NCBI GenBank assembly: GCA_963772445.1
Contig: CAVYXK010000001.1
Coordinates: forward strand, 930,001 to 994,000
Length of the DNA stretch: 64,000 nucleotides
Direction of reading: 5' to 3'
DNA from: CAVYXK01 sp963772445
Lineage (GTDB): Bacteria > Pseudomonadota > Alphaproteobacteria > Acetobacterales > Acetobacteraceae
A model generated the notes under the pieces. The model saw only the letters and a program-made list of their open reading frames with translations, did no database searches and was not told the DNA's origin. This document shows, one piece after another, positions 17,999-27,903 of the stretch (the first letter of the stretch is position 1; each line of letters begins with the position of its first letter). The position numbers and the translations under genes were made by a program.

Positions 17999-18845
17999 GA
18001 CGCGGTCGCCTCTCGCGTAGCCCGTGACACGCTCGCGAGGTGAATCGCCTGCTCCTCCGGCGACAGCCCGGAGCCGACACCCTGTCGCGCCAGATCAAAG
18101 TCCAATGCCTGCGCGATGATGGCGTGCTGATCGCTCGACCAGGCGCGGACGCTCGTAATGGCGCGCCCCGTTTCCGACAACAGGAGTGGGGCCTGGCTTC
18201 GACCGGCAAGCACGACGCGCGCTCCCGTCCCGTTCTTGTGGATCACCGCCACGGCCAAGGATTCCGCGAAATCCCCCGGCTTGGCGGCGATCTTGTAATG
18301 GCCCCAGCGCAGCGCGCCCACGGCGTGGGGGATTTGGATTGCCTCGATCATCTCATCGGGCTCGAGCACGGTCGCGAGGACGCCCGTTGCGAAGTCGGCG
18401 GCTGCGATGCGCCGCCGGCCTCGCGTGCTCGCAATGTCGAGCTCCGCACCCAGTGCGATCATGACCAGAGGCCAGTCCGCGGCGGGGTCAGCATGAGCAA
18501 GGCTGCCGCCGATCGTACCGCGATTCCTGACGGCGCGATAAGCAATGCCCCCGCCACGCGCCGCAGCAGTCCGCTGGTGACATCCGGAACCCGGCCATCC
18601 TCGAAATCCGCATGACAGACGCCGGCACCGATCACGAGCATGCTGTCCGTCATCTCGACCCGCTGGAGCTCGCGGAGTTTGCCGATGTCGATCACTAGCT
18701 CTGGCGTGGCCAGGCGGAGATTGAGCATGGGGCCCAGGGACTGACCACCGGCCAGCAGGCGCCCGCGTCCAGCGTTATCCGCAAGCAGTCGCAGGGCCTC
18801 GTCAAGCGAGCCCGGCCGTGCGTAGGCGAATTCGGCCGGCTTCAT
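17995..18845 (-). pseudogene. molybdenum hydroxylase FAD-binding (medium) subunit, frameshifted
   Basis: The N-terminal part (PAEFAYARPGSLDEALRLL, LAGGQSLGPMLNLRL) and the C-terminal part (VLEPDEMIEAIQIP, HYKIAAKPGDFAESLAVAV) are in different frames. Restoring one G in the run at about 18548-18552 gives the missing FAD-binding segment IAYRAVRNRGTIGGSLAHAD and joins both halves. About 283 residues, normal for CoxM/CutM. Inactive as written unless the indel is an error. Confidence 0.85.
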
Positions 18846-19433
18846 CGGCGCTCCCGTGCGGCACGGATCGCCGCGAGGACACGCTTCGGAGTCATCGGTG
18901 TCTCCAATATCTCGGCTCCCAGCGGGCGGAGCGCGTCGTTCACCGCGTTGGCGATCGCCGCAGGCGGTCCGATCGCACCCAACTCTCCGACACCTTTCAT
19001 GCCGAACTCGGAGAACGGCGAAGGTGTCTCCATGTGAACGATGCGAACGTCCGGAATGGATGAGGCCCCGGGCACATGATAATCCGCCAGCGTTGCAGAG
19101 AGCGGCTGACCCCGCTCGTCGTAGATTGACTCCTCCAAGAGGGCGTTCCCGATGCCCGCGGCGAGTCCGCCGATGATCTGGCCCTCCACCAGGAGCGGGT
19201 TTACCATGCGCCCGCAGTCGTCGACGATGACGTAGTCGAGAATCTCCACGGCGCCGGTTTCGGTATCGACGGCGACCACCACGCCGTGCACCGAGTAGGA
19301 GAACACCCCGCCGTCGACCGCTTTGTAGCCGGCAACCGCGGTCAGCCCCTGCGGATCGACGTTCGGCGGCAGCTCCTCCGGGTGGTGGTACCAGGCGCGT
19401 CCGATTTCGGCGAACGAGACGCTGCCGTTGGGG
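18842..19433 (-). pseudogene. molybdenum hydroxylase large subunit, C-terminal remnant
   Basis: Only the last ~195 residues remain (VFSYSVHGVVVAVDTETGAV, VEGQIIGGLAAGIGNALLEE, FGMKGVGELGAIGPPAAIAN). The GVGEL segment carries the catalytic Glu near the molybdenum. About 580 upstream residues are missing: at 19433 the sequence abuts a truncated ABC permease in the opposite orientation. The operon can no longer make a holoenzyme. Confidence 0.88.
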
Positions 19434-19782
19434 CCTGTTTGGCGCGGCGATCTACCTGTTCTTCGCCACTGCGATCGGCATATTTCTAGGCACTGTCGCA
19501 CGCTCGATGCCTCAGCTCGGGCTGCTCTATCTGCTGGTGTATCTGCCGCTCGCGATGCTGTCGGGGGCCAACACGCCGCTTGAAAGCATGCCGCCCTGGC
19601 TCGCGACCCTCATGCAGGCGTCGCCGACGGTGCATTTCGTCTCGTTTGCGCAGGCGATCCTGTATCGGGGGGCAGGAATTGCCGTGGTCTGGCGGGAGTT
19701 TGTGATCGTGGCGCTGATCGGGGGGGTGTTCCTGACACTGGCCCTGCTGCGATTCCGACGGATCGCCAGCATGGCAGTTTGA
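19434..19782 (+). pseudogene. ABC-2 type transporter permease, C-terminal remnant
   Basis: The open frame from the junction reads GAAIYLFFATAIGIFLGTVA, LPLAMLSGANTPLESMP, TVHFVSFAQAILYRGAG, and a last membrane segment before FRRIASMAV. These are the final four membrane helices of a DrrB/YhhJ-type ABC-2 permease. The N-terminal two-thirds and the ATPase gene are absent. Confidence 0.75.
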
Positions 19783-19812
19783 ATCCGCGCTGATTGGCGG
19801 CTGAGCCTGTGG

Positions 19813-19826
19813 TTGACACAGATCAA
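19813..19826. promoter_or_regulatory. FNR/FixK-type box upstream of the nifJ operon
   Basis: TTGACACAGATCAA fits TTGAY-N4-RTCAA exactly. Its centre is about 62 bp before the start of the oxidoreductase gene, so a class II (-41.5) activation site would give a leader of about 20 bases. Oxygen-limited induction of a pyruvate:ferredoxin oxidoreductase is physiologically sensible. Binding is inferred. Confidence 0.7.
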
Positions 19827-19881
19827 TGCCCCGTCGTGCTCCCCTCGCGAGAGTGCGACGTGATCGGGCGGAGACGCAAAG

Positions 19882-21514
19882 ATGGCCGCTAAGCATGGCG
19901 ACATGACACCGGCCGTTGATCTGACCGCGGAGAAGGGTACGGGTGCCGTCCGAACGCGGCGGCCGATCTATGTCGATCTGCTGCCGCCCTGCAATCATGC
20001 CTGTCCGGCCGGTGAGAACGTCCAGGCTTGGCTTGCTCTGGCGCAGGCCGGGAAATATCGCGCGGCCTGGGACGTGCTCGTGCAGGACAATCCCATGCCG
20101 GCGGTGCATGGTCGGGTCTGCTATCATCCTTGTGAGGACGGTTGCAACCGCAAAGACCTGGATGCCTCGGTGAGCATTCATGCAGTGGAGCGCTTTCTCG
20201 GCGACCGGGCCATTGCCGAGAACTGGCCGTTTTCCCCCGGCGCTGCACGAAGCGGCAAGCGCGTTCTGGTGGTCGGGGCCGGGCCCAGCGGGCTATCCGC
20301 TGCCTATCATCTGACAAGGCTTGGACATGCGGTCGAGATCCATGAAGCAGGTCCTCTGCCCGGCGGCATGATGCATTTTGGGATCCCCGCCTATCGGCTG
20401 CCGCGAGCGGACCTGATGAACGAGATCCACCGTATCGAGGCGATGGGTGTGAACATCGTGCTTGAGCACAAGGTCGAGGATGTACCTGGGGGAGATGAAG
20501 GCAGGCGGCTTCTATGCTGCTTTCATTGCGATCGGCGCGCATATCGGCAAGCATGTCGACATCCCCGCGCGTGATGCCGTACGAGTGCTCGACGCCGTCT
20601 CGCTGCTGCGCGACGTGACGAGCGGTGAGGCGCCGCGACTCGGTCGCCGGGTCATTGTCTACGGAGGCGGTAACACGGCAATGGACGCCGCGCGAACGGC
20701 GAGGCGGCTGGGTGCCGATGAAGCGCTGATCGTGTACCGGCGGGACCGGGTGCATATGCCGGCGCGGTCCTTTGAGGCCGACGAGGCGCTTTCCGAAGGC
20801 ATCAAGATCAAGTGGCTCACGACTATCAAAGAAGTTGTTGGGCCCGACCTGACCGTTGAAATGATGGAACTCGACGCCGGAGGGCATCCGCGGCCGACCG
20901 GTCGATTCGAGACGTTGCAAGCCGATGCGATCGTGCTGGCGCTGGGGCAGGAGACCGACAGCGCCTTCCTGCGCCAGGTGCCGGGAATCGAGTTCGGCGC
21001 CGACGGTGTGGTGCGCGTGGGTCCCAACATGATGACCGGGCATCCCGGGATTTTTGCCGGTGGCGACATGGTACCGAGCGAGCGAACGGTGACAGTGGCC
21101 GTCGGCCATGGCAAGCGGGCAGCGCGTCATGTCGACGCCTGGCTGCGCGGTACGAGCTACGAGGCGCCGACAAAGGCGCCGGTCGTGTCTTTCGACATGC
21201 TCCGCTTGCCGGTTTACAGCGATGCCGATCCGTCACACCAGAGGGAGCTGCCGCTGGCGGCTCGCGCGGCCGGGTTCGAGGAAGTCGTGGCGGGACTGTC
21301 CGCGACGGAGGCACTGCGGGAAGCGCAGCGTTGTCTTTCCTGCGGCAACTGCTTCGAGTGCGACAACTGCTACGCTGCGTGCCCGCAGGATGCGATCGTC
21401 AAGCTGGGGCCCAGCCAGCGCTACCGGTACGATTATGCGAAGTGCACCGGCTGCGCCGTTTGCTACGAGCAATGTCCCTGCCACGCGATCGAGATGATCG
21501 CCGAGCCAGCGTGA
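19882..21514 (+). pseudogene. GltD-like NAD(P)H oxidoreductase with 4Fe-4S domain, frameshifted
   Basis: About 543 residues in the glutamate-synthase small-subunit family. N-terminal Fe-S region with CNHACPAGENVQAWL and CYHPCEDGCNR, first dinucleotide site VLVVGAGPSGLSAAYHL, second VIVYGGGNTAMDAARTA, and GHPGIFAGGDMV. The C-terminus adds two ferredoxin clusters (CLSCGNCFECDNCYAACP and CTGCAVCYEQCPC). The frame slips at about 20484; deleting one base (an extra C in TACCTGG) restores the chain between HKVEDV and EMKAGGFYAAFIAIG. It likely links NAD(P)H and ferredoxin for the adjacent PFOR. Confidence 0.85.
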
Positions 21515-21525
21515 GAGGTCGAGCC

Positions 21526-24500
21526 ATGGTCAGGCAGACGGCAACGACGGACGGCAACACGGCGGTTGCGCACGTGGCCTATCGGGTCAACGAGGTCTGC
21601 GCGATCTACCCGATTACGCCATCCTCAACCATGGCCGAGCTTGCCGACGAGTGGGCGGCGGCCGGAGTGACCAATATCTGGGGCAACATTCCCGTCGTGC
21701 AGGAGATGCAAAGCGAGGGTGGTGCGGCGGGCGCGGTGCACGGTGCGCTACAGGCAGGGGCACTGACCACGACATTCACGGCCTCGCAGGGCCTGCTGCT
21801 GATGCTGCCGAACATGTTCAAAATCGCCGGCGAGTTGACACCGACGGTGTTCCATATCGCAGCGCGATCAGTGGCGACGCAGGCCTTGTCGATCTTCGGC
21901 GATCATTCCGATGTGATGGCGGTGCGCGCATCCGGCTTCGCGCAGCTCTCATCAGGCTCGGTGCAGGAGGCGCATGACGCGGCGCTGATCGCGCAGGCTG
22001 CGACGCTGCAATCCCGCATTCCCTTTATCCATTTCTTCGATGGATTCCGCACGTCGCATGAGCTGAATACGCTGACGCTGCTGAGCGATGACGAGATCCA
22101 GGCCATGATCAACGACGATCTGGTGCGTGCACACCGGTCTCGGGCGCTGAATCCCGAACACCCGTTCATCCGCGGTACGGCGCATAACCCGGACACGTTC
22201 TTTCAGGCGCGCGAGACAGTAAACCCGTTCTACGCCGAGCTGCCGGGGATAGTGCAGTCGGAAATGGATCGGTTCGCGCAGCTAACCGGCCGGCAGTACC
22301 GCTTGTTCGATTATGACGGGCCGGACGATGCCGAGCGGATCGTGATCCTTATGGGATCCGGGGCTGAGACCGCGCAAGAGACTGCTGCGGCGCTGCAGCG
22401 AGCGGGCGAGAAAGTGGGCGTGCTGCGGGTGCGCCTGTTTCGACCGTTCTCCGCCAAGCACTTCCTCGCCGCGCTGCCGGAGAGCTGCCGATCTGTCGCG
22501 GTGCTGGAGCGGACCAAGGAGCCTGGTGCCGCGGGCGAGCCGCTCTATCTGGATGTGGTGACGACCCTGGCGCAGGCTGTCGCGCAGGGCGAGCGGCGCA
22601 GAATGCCGAGGATCATCGGCGGGTGTTATGGCCTGTCGTCAAAGGACTTCAACCCGCCGATGGCAAAGGCGGTGTTCGACGAACTGGCCAGCCCGGATGC
22701 CAGGAACGGCTTCACCGTCGGCATTAACGACGATGTTTCGCATACCAGCCTGGCCGTCGATCAAAGCTGGTCGATCGAGCCGGACGATATCGTGCGTGCC
22801 GTGTTCTACGGGCTGGGCGCTGACGGCACCGTAGGCGCGAATAAGAACAGCGTGAAGATCATCGCCGAGGACGCCGGACTGCACGCCCAGGGATATTTTG
22901 TATACGACGCGCACAAGTCTGGTGCGCAGACCATCTCCCATCTTCGGTTCGGCCCGCGGCCGATCCGCTCGCCCTATCAGATCAGCGCGGCAAATTTCGT
23001 CGCCTGCCATCAGTTCCATTTTCTCGACCGGCTGGACGTGCTGCGTCTTGCGGCACCGGGTGCGACGTTCTTGCTGAACAGCCCGTTCGGACCCGATGCA
23101 GTCTGGGATCGACTGCCGCGCTCCGTGCAGCAGCAGATCAACGACAAGAACCTGCGCTTGTTCGTGGTCGATGCGTCCAAGGTGGCGCGGGAAGCTGGGC
23201 TTCGGAACCGGACCAACACGGTGCTGCAAACCTGTTTTTTCGCAATTTCCGGCGTGCTGCCGCGAGAGTCGGCGATCCGACACATCAAGGAGGCGATCCG
23301 GAAGACGTACAGTGGCAAGGGTGATCAGGTCGTCCAGCAGAATTTCCGGGCGGTCGATCAGACGCTGGCGAACCTTCATCCGGTGACGATCCCCGCCGCG
23401 ATCAGCAGTGAGTTTGATCGGGCACCGCTCGTCCCGGCCAACGCACCAAAGTTCGTACGCACGGTAACGGCCAGGATGATGGAAGGGCGGGGTGACGAAA
23501 TTCCGGTTAGTTCCATGCCGGTCGATGGCACGTACCCCTCCGGCACCGCATCCTGGGAAAAGCGCAACATCGCCGACTTTGTCCCGGTGTGGGAACCGAC
23601 CCTCTGCGTCCAATGCGGACAGTGCAGTTTCGTCTGCCCGCACAGCGTGATCCGCGCCAGATACTATGACGAGTCGCACCTGGAAGGGGTGCCGGACACT
23701 TTCAAATCGGCACCGGTCAATGTCCGCGGCTACCCGAATGTCCGCTTCACACTGCAGTTCTATGTCGAGGACTGCACCGGATGTGCGCTCTGCACCGAGG
23801 CCTGCCCGGCGCACAGCCCGGTCGATCCGAACACGAAGGCCATTAATCTTCGACCGAAGGCACCGATTGTCGAGGCAGAGCGGGCGAATGTCGGATTCTT
23901 CGAGCAACTGCCGGTAAACGACCGCGCCCGCGTGGATTTCTCCAACGTGCGAGGGGTGCAGTTCCTGGAACCTCTGTTCGAATTTTCCGGAGCATGTGCC
24001 GGCTGCGGAGAAACGCCGTATCTGAAGCTGTTATCGCAACTGTTCGGTGACAGAGCGATGATCGCGAATGCCACCGGCTGCTCATCGATCTACGGCGGCA
24101 ATCTGCCGGTGACACCCTGGAGCAGGAACCACGAAGGGCGCGGACCGGCATGGTCGAACTCGCTGTTCGAGGACAATGCCGAGTTCGGATTGGGCTTCCG
24201 GCTCGCTGCGGACAAGCATCTTGAGCTGGCGAAGCAGCGGCTGCATGGACTGGCGGCGGTGCTCGGTGAAGGGACGGTGGCCGAGCTGCTGTCCGCACCG
24301 CAGATTCAAGAATCCGAAATCCGGGCTCAGCGATTGCGTGTGGGACAGCTCAAGGCCAAATTGCTGCGGCTTGTAGACAGCAACGCTGCCGCGGCGGACC
24401 TGCTGTCCGTCGTCGATCAACTGGTGCGCCGCAGCATCTGGATCGTGGGCGGCGATGGCTGGGCCTATGACATCGGCTATGGCGGACTGGACCACGTGCT

Positions 24501-25113
24501 GGCGTCGGGCCGCAACGTCAACGTGCTGGTGCTCGACACCGAGGTCTATTCAAATACTGGCGGACAGGCGTCCAAGGCGACGCCGCTCGGAGCGGTGGCG
24601 AAATTCGCCGCCGCGGGCAAGCGCGTCGCACGGAAGGACCTGGCATTGCAGGCCATTGCTTATGGCAATATCTATGTCGCGCAGGTGGCAATGGGGGCCA
24701 ACCCGCAGCAGACCTTGCTCGCGTTCCGCGAAGCAGAGGCGTACGAGGGCCCATCCCTAATCCTGGCATATTGCCACTGCATCGCGCATGGCATTGACAT
24801 GCAGTATGGTATGCACCAGCAAGAATTGGCGGTCGCCAGCGGCTATTGGCCGCTGTTCCGGTTCAATCCGGCGATGCGCACGGTGGGCGAGAACCCGTTG
24901 CGGCTGGACTCGGTGCGTCCGACGATCCCCTTCAAGGATTATGCCTACAACGAGATCCGATATCACGCCCTGACCATGACGCGACCTGTCGAGGCGGAAG
25001 AGCTGGCGCGGATGGCTCAGAGCGTCGTGAGCGAGAAATACCGCGCTTACGAGCAACTGGCGGGTCTCGATGGCGGGACGTTTCATCCGCCGGCAGATGC
25101 GATCGGATCGTGA
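21526..25113 (+). CDS. nifJ: pyruvate:ferredoxin (flavodoxin) oxidoreductase
   Basis: A single-chain 1195-residue enzyme that converts pyruvate and CoA to acetyl-CoA, CO2 and reduced ferredoxin. Domain order is complete: domain I with YPITPSSTMAELADEW, domain II-III (GADGTVGANKNSVKII), two ferredoxin clusters (CVQCGQCSFVCPHS and CTGCALCTEACPAHSP), and TPP domain VI with GACAGCGETPYLKLL, GDGWAYDIGYGG and LDTEVYSNTGGQAS. Start ATG 21526 follows GAGAGG. It is 11 bp after the GltD-like gene and shares the FNR-type site at 19813. The 3.6-kb frame has no break. Confidence 0.95.
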   Translation: MVRQTATTDGNTAVAHVAYRVNEVCAIYPITPSSTMAELADEWAAAGVTNIWGNIPVVQEMQSEGGAAGAVHGALQAGALTTTFTASQGLLLMLPNMFKIAGELTPTVFHIAARSVATQALSIFGDHSDVMAVRASGFAQLSSGSVQEAHDAALIAQAATLQSRIPFIHFFDGFRTSHELNTLTLLSDDEIQAMINDDLVRAHRSRALNPEHPFIRGTAHNPDTFFQARETVNPFYAELPGIVQSEMDRFAQLTGRQYRLFDYDGPDDAERIVILMGSGAETAQETAAALQRAGEKVGVLRVRLFRPFSAKHFLAALPESCRSVAVLERTKEPGAAGEPLYLDVVTTLAQAVAQGERRRMPRIIGGCYGLSSKDFNPPMAKAVFDELASPDARNGFTVGINDDVSHTSLAVDQSWSIEPDDIVRAVFYGLGADGTVGANKNSVKIIAEDAGLHAQGYFVYDAHKSGAQTISHLRFGPRPIRSPYQISAANFVACHQFHFLDRLDVLRLAAPGATFLLNSPFGPDAVWDRLPRSVQQQINDKNLRLFVVDASKVAREAGLRNRTNTVLQTCFFAISGVLPRESAIRHIKEAIRKTYSGKGDQVVQQNFRAVDQTLANLHPVTIPAAISSEFDRAPLVPANAPKFVRTVTARMMEGRGDEIPVSSMPVDGTYPSGTASWEKRNIADFVPVWEPTLCVQCGQCSFVCPHSVIRARYYDESHLEGVPDTFKSAPVNVRGYPNVRFTLQFYVEDCTGCALCTEACPAHSPVDPNTKAINLRPKAPIVEAERANVGFFEQLPVNDRARVDFSNVRGVQFLEPLFEFSGACAGCGETPYLKLLSQLFGDRAMIANATGCSSIYGGNLPVTPWSRNHEGRGPAWSNSLFEDNAEFGLGFRLAADKHLELAKQRLHGLAAVLGEGTVAELLSAPQIQESEIRAQRLRVGQLKAKLLRLVDSNAAAADLLSVVDQLVRRSIWIVGGDGWAYDIGYGGLDHVLASGRNVNVLVLDTEVYSNTGGQASKATPLGAVAKFAAAGKRVARKDLALQAIAYGNIYVAQVAMGANPQQTLLAFREAEAYEGPSLILAYCHCIAHGIDMQYGMHQQELAVASGYWPLFRFNPAMRTVGENPLRLDSVRPTIPFKDYAYNEIRYHALTMTRPVEAEELARMAQSVVSEKYRAYEQLAGLDGGTFHPPADAIGS

Positions 25114-25123
25114 GGTGCGCGAC

Positions 25124-26116
25124 GTGGACCTGACCACACGCTATATGGGTCTGGAGCTGAAAAACCCGCTGGTGGTGTCGGCTTCACCGCTGACCGGCCA
25201 GCTCGATACGCTGCGTCGGCTCTAGGACGCAGGTGCCGCGGCGGCGGTGCTGCCCTCGCTCTTTCAGGAGCAGATCGAAGCGGAGGCACGGCGCTATGAA
25301 GAGCTCGCTATGGCAGGGGCAGAGAGTTTCCCGGAGGCACGGACTTATCTGCCAACCCATACCATCGAGCACACCGGGCCGGAACGTTATCTGTCGCTCA
25401 TTCGCAGTGCCATCGAGGCGGTCGATATTCCGGTCATCGCCAGCCTGAACGGAACGACCAATGAAGGATGGATCAGCTATGCGCAACAGATGGAACAGGC
25501 CGGTGCCGACGGGCTGGAGTTGAATGTCTATCTGATCGCCACTGATCGCGCGATGACCGGCCGCGACATCGAACGCCGTTATCTAGAGATTCTGGCTGCC
25601 GTCCGCGACACTGTCGCGATTCCCGTCGCCGTCAAGCTCAGCCCTTATTTCAGCGCATTCAGCAATATGGCTGAGCAACTCGACGGAGCCGGTGCCAGCG
25701 CCCTGGTGTTGTTCAATCGCTTCTACCAGCCGGACATCGATCTGACCCGGTTGCGCATGACCAAGGATCTCGATCTGAGCAGCCCGCACGAGATCCGTCT
25801 GCCGCTGTTGTGGATCGGGGTGCTGTCAGGCCGCGTCGCTGCCTCACTAGCCGCCAGCACCGGTGTCGAGACCGCCGATGAGGTGCTGAAATACATCCTG
25901 ACGGGCGCCGATGTCGTGATGACCACCTCTGCTCTGCTGCGGCATGGGCCACAATATATCGACACTTTGCTTGGCGACCTGCGCTCTTGGCTGTCGGCGC
26001 GTGAGATCCGATCGCTTGAGCAGGTGCGCGGCAGGTTGAGCCATCAGAAGCTGGAAACTGAGGCGACCTCCGAGCGGGCAAGCTATCTCGAGATTTTGCA
26101 GGGATATAGTCGCTAG
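25124..26116 (+). pseudogene. dihydroorotate-dehydrogenase-like flavoprotein with internal stop
   Basis: A 330-codon gene that starts with DLTTRYMGLELKNPLVVSAS, keeps one frame to the end, but has TAG at codon 34 (25223-25225), where LRRLEDAG would be expected (GAG to TAG). Downstream blocks are typical of the PyrD/PreA-type TIM barrel: IASLNGTTNEGWISYAQQM, GADGLELNVYLI, AVKLSPYFSAF, ALVLFNRFYQPDID and TGADVVMTTSALLRHG. Homologues often sit next to nifJ. A restart at the GTG at 25247 would lose the first strand. Confidence 0.85.
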
Positions 26117-26142
26117 CACGCGGAGTGGTGCCGGGTGCCGCA

Positions 26143-26336
26143 ATGAGCCTCTCCCTCGAAAAGACCGCCACGAGTTGCGCTGCTGTTCCGGCTGGCCTGT
26201 CCTCGGCGGAAGCGGCACGTCGGCGAGTGGAATTCGGCCAGAACGCGGTCGCCGAGGAGCGCGTGCATCCGCTCAGGCAGGTGGCACGCCATTTCTGGGC
26301 ACCCGTGCCTTGGATGCTCGAAGCGACGATCGCACT
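26143..26336 (+). pseudogene. P-type cation (proton) ATPase, N-terminal remnant
   Basis: Only the first ~65 residues remain (GLSSAEAARRRVEFGQNAVA, HPLRQVARHFWAPVPWMLEA), the cytosolic N-domain and start of membrane helix 1 of a plasma-membrane H+-ATPase-type pump. The IS5-type copy 2 cuts it at 26337, and the rest is not found beyond the element. Confidence 0.8.
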
Positions 26337-27503
26337 CTACTGGTTGCGGGTTTCCAGTCAGGTCAGATCCACCGGTAGGGTTTTGAAATCGCGGCGTTTT
26401 GGCGAAATCGCCTTAGCCGATGCAGGCTCCCCTTTCTTTGGGGGTCAAAATGGCGAAAAGTGAGCAATCCTGGGGCATTCCGACCGACTGAGCCCGGAGC
26501 AGTTCCGACAATTTGTCTTACCCCACCTGACCGTTGGACGCCGGGGCCCGGCGCCGAAGCTGTCCCTCCATACCCTGTTCAATTACATCCTGAAAATTCT
26601 GTACCTGGGGTGTCAATGGAAAGAATTGCCGATTGCAAAAGACGCTGACGGTCGCCCCGAGATCCACTACACCCGAATTTATGGCGCCTTCCGGCGGTGG
26701 CAGGCCGGCGGCTGTTTTGATATCATTTTCATGACCGTGGTACTGAGGCTTCACCAGACTAGCCTTCTCGACGTGACTATCATCCACGGCGATGGCACCA
26801 CGACGGCTGCGAAAAAGGGCGGCGACAACCTCGGCTTCAACAGACACAAGAAGATCAAGGGCGATAAGGTCGTCGCCTTCTGCGACCGAAATTGCAATGT
26901 CATCGCGCCGTTTGTCGCGGCTCCTGGCAACCACAATGAATCGCCGCTCCTGCGCGCGGCCTTGCCGAACGTGATGCGGATAGCCCGTTTTGTTGGTCTT
27001 GACCTTCAGGGAACGATTGTCAGCCTGGACGGCGTATACGATTGCCGACAGAATCGGAAGGCGATCTTCAACCGCGGCATGGTGCCCAATATCAATGCCA
27101 ATCCCAGAGGCAGGAAATCTGCCAAACGCGGTCGGAAACCGTTGTTCAGTGCTGACATATTCAAGGAACGCTTCGACACCATTGAGCGCGTGTTTGGTTG
27201 GGAGGATAAGTTCCGCCGCTTGCTGCTCCGGTTCGAGCGCCTCAGTCAGCTACATTATGCGTTTAAAACGTTGGCGTATACGATGATCAACCTACGCCAT
27301 CTCTGCTAGCGTCTGCCGGGCGTTGTGTGCCGAATTGTGACAGCGCCGACGGGGCCGTGACTCCGCACGGCTCCGGAATGGCAAAATTCCGACTTCCGAC
27401 CCACAATATTATAAAATCATCGCATCGAGGCGGCACTCCCGGGTCTTCGCTTGATCGTTCGCGCTCGCCCAGCCCCGCAACGCCGGAAACCCGCAACCAG
27501 TAG
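26337..27503 (+). mobile_element. IS5-type insertion sequence, copy 2
   Basis: Same inverted repeats and near-identical sequence as the element at 7239-8409, in the opposite orientation. Ends at CCAGTAG (27503). Flanks are GCACT and CATGT, with no duplication. The transposase frame is broken here. Confidence 0.88.
26450..27309 (+). pseudogene. IS5 family transposase (copy 2), frameshifted
   Basis: Compared with copy 1, one A is missing in CCGACCGA(A)CTGAGCC at about 26487, which shifts the frame after GIPT. The rest (from about 26626, LPIAKDADGRPEIHY) is intact and nearly identical, including the HGDGTTTAAKKGGDN and LDGVYDCRQNRK motifs. Inactive unless supplied with copy 1 transposase. Confidence 0.85.
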
Positions 27504-27903
27504 CATGTAAATCTCCTATTATAGCAAGGTCATTTATCGGAACCGCTCGAGCGGACCAGCCTCCGGTGCGGTCTCTGGAACCCTATACAGGCATTCCGAA
27601 GGATCTAGTGCTTGGCGAATGCCTTCAATTAATTCAAGTGCTATGGCGTGCATTATAGAAATATTAGGCGGAGTTACTTTGGTTCTTCGCTGTTCCACGT
27701 CGGTAGAAACGGTTTCAGGTTGGCAGTCGATTGATCCTGTAGCCCTTCGCCTTGGCCTTGGCTCGGCCGCTCTGACCGACTACAGATCCTGCCGGACGTT
27801 CGTAAGAAGCCGGCAAGGTCGGCATTCGCAGCCACTTGGCTCTCCGGAAGGCTGGAGCAAAGCGCTTAGCTGGCCGATTGGCACGGTAACGGAAGATGAA
27901 GGC
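27504..27903. other. 400-bp stretch without recognised gene
   Basis: The frame of the desaturase stays open upstream to 27619, but this extension has no protein-like pattern. The base composition is somewhat more AT-rich at 27504-27700. It may hold the desaturase promoter; no clear element was identified. Confidence 0.4.

Noticed and set aside
19889..21130. 413-codon open frame on the minus strand
   Set aside because: It lies opposite the GltD-like gene, and its protein is Arg/His/Pro-rich without any motif. High-GC shadow frame.
22639..23907. 422-codon open frame on the minus strand
   Set aside because: It lies opposite the middle of nifJ, whose motifs are complete in the other strand. Shadow frame.
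27619..27903. 95-residue N-terminal extension of the desaturase
   Set aside because: The composition is not protein-like, and ATG 27904 gives the usual family length.
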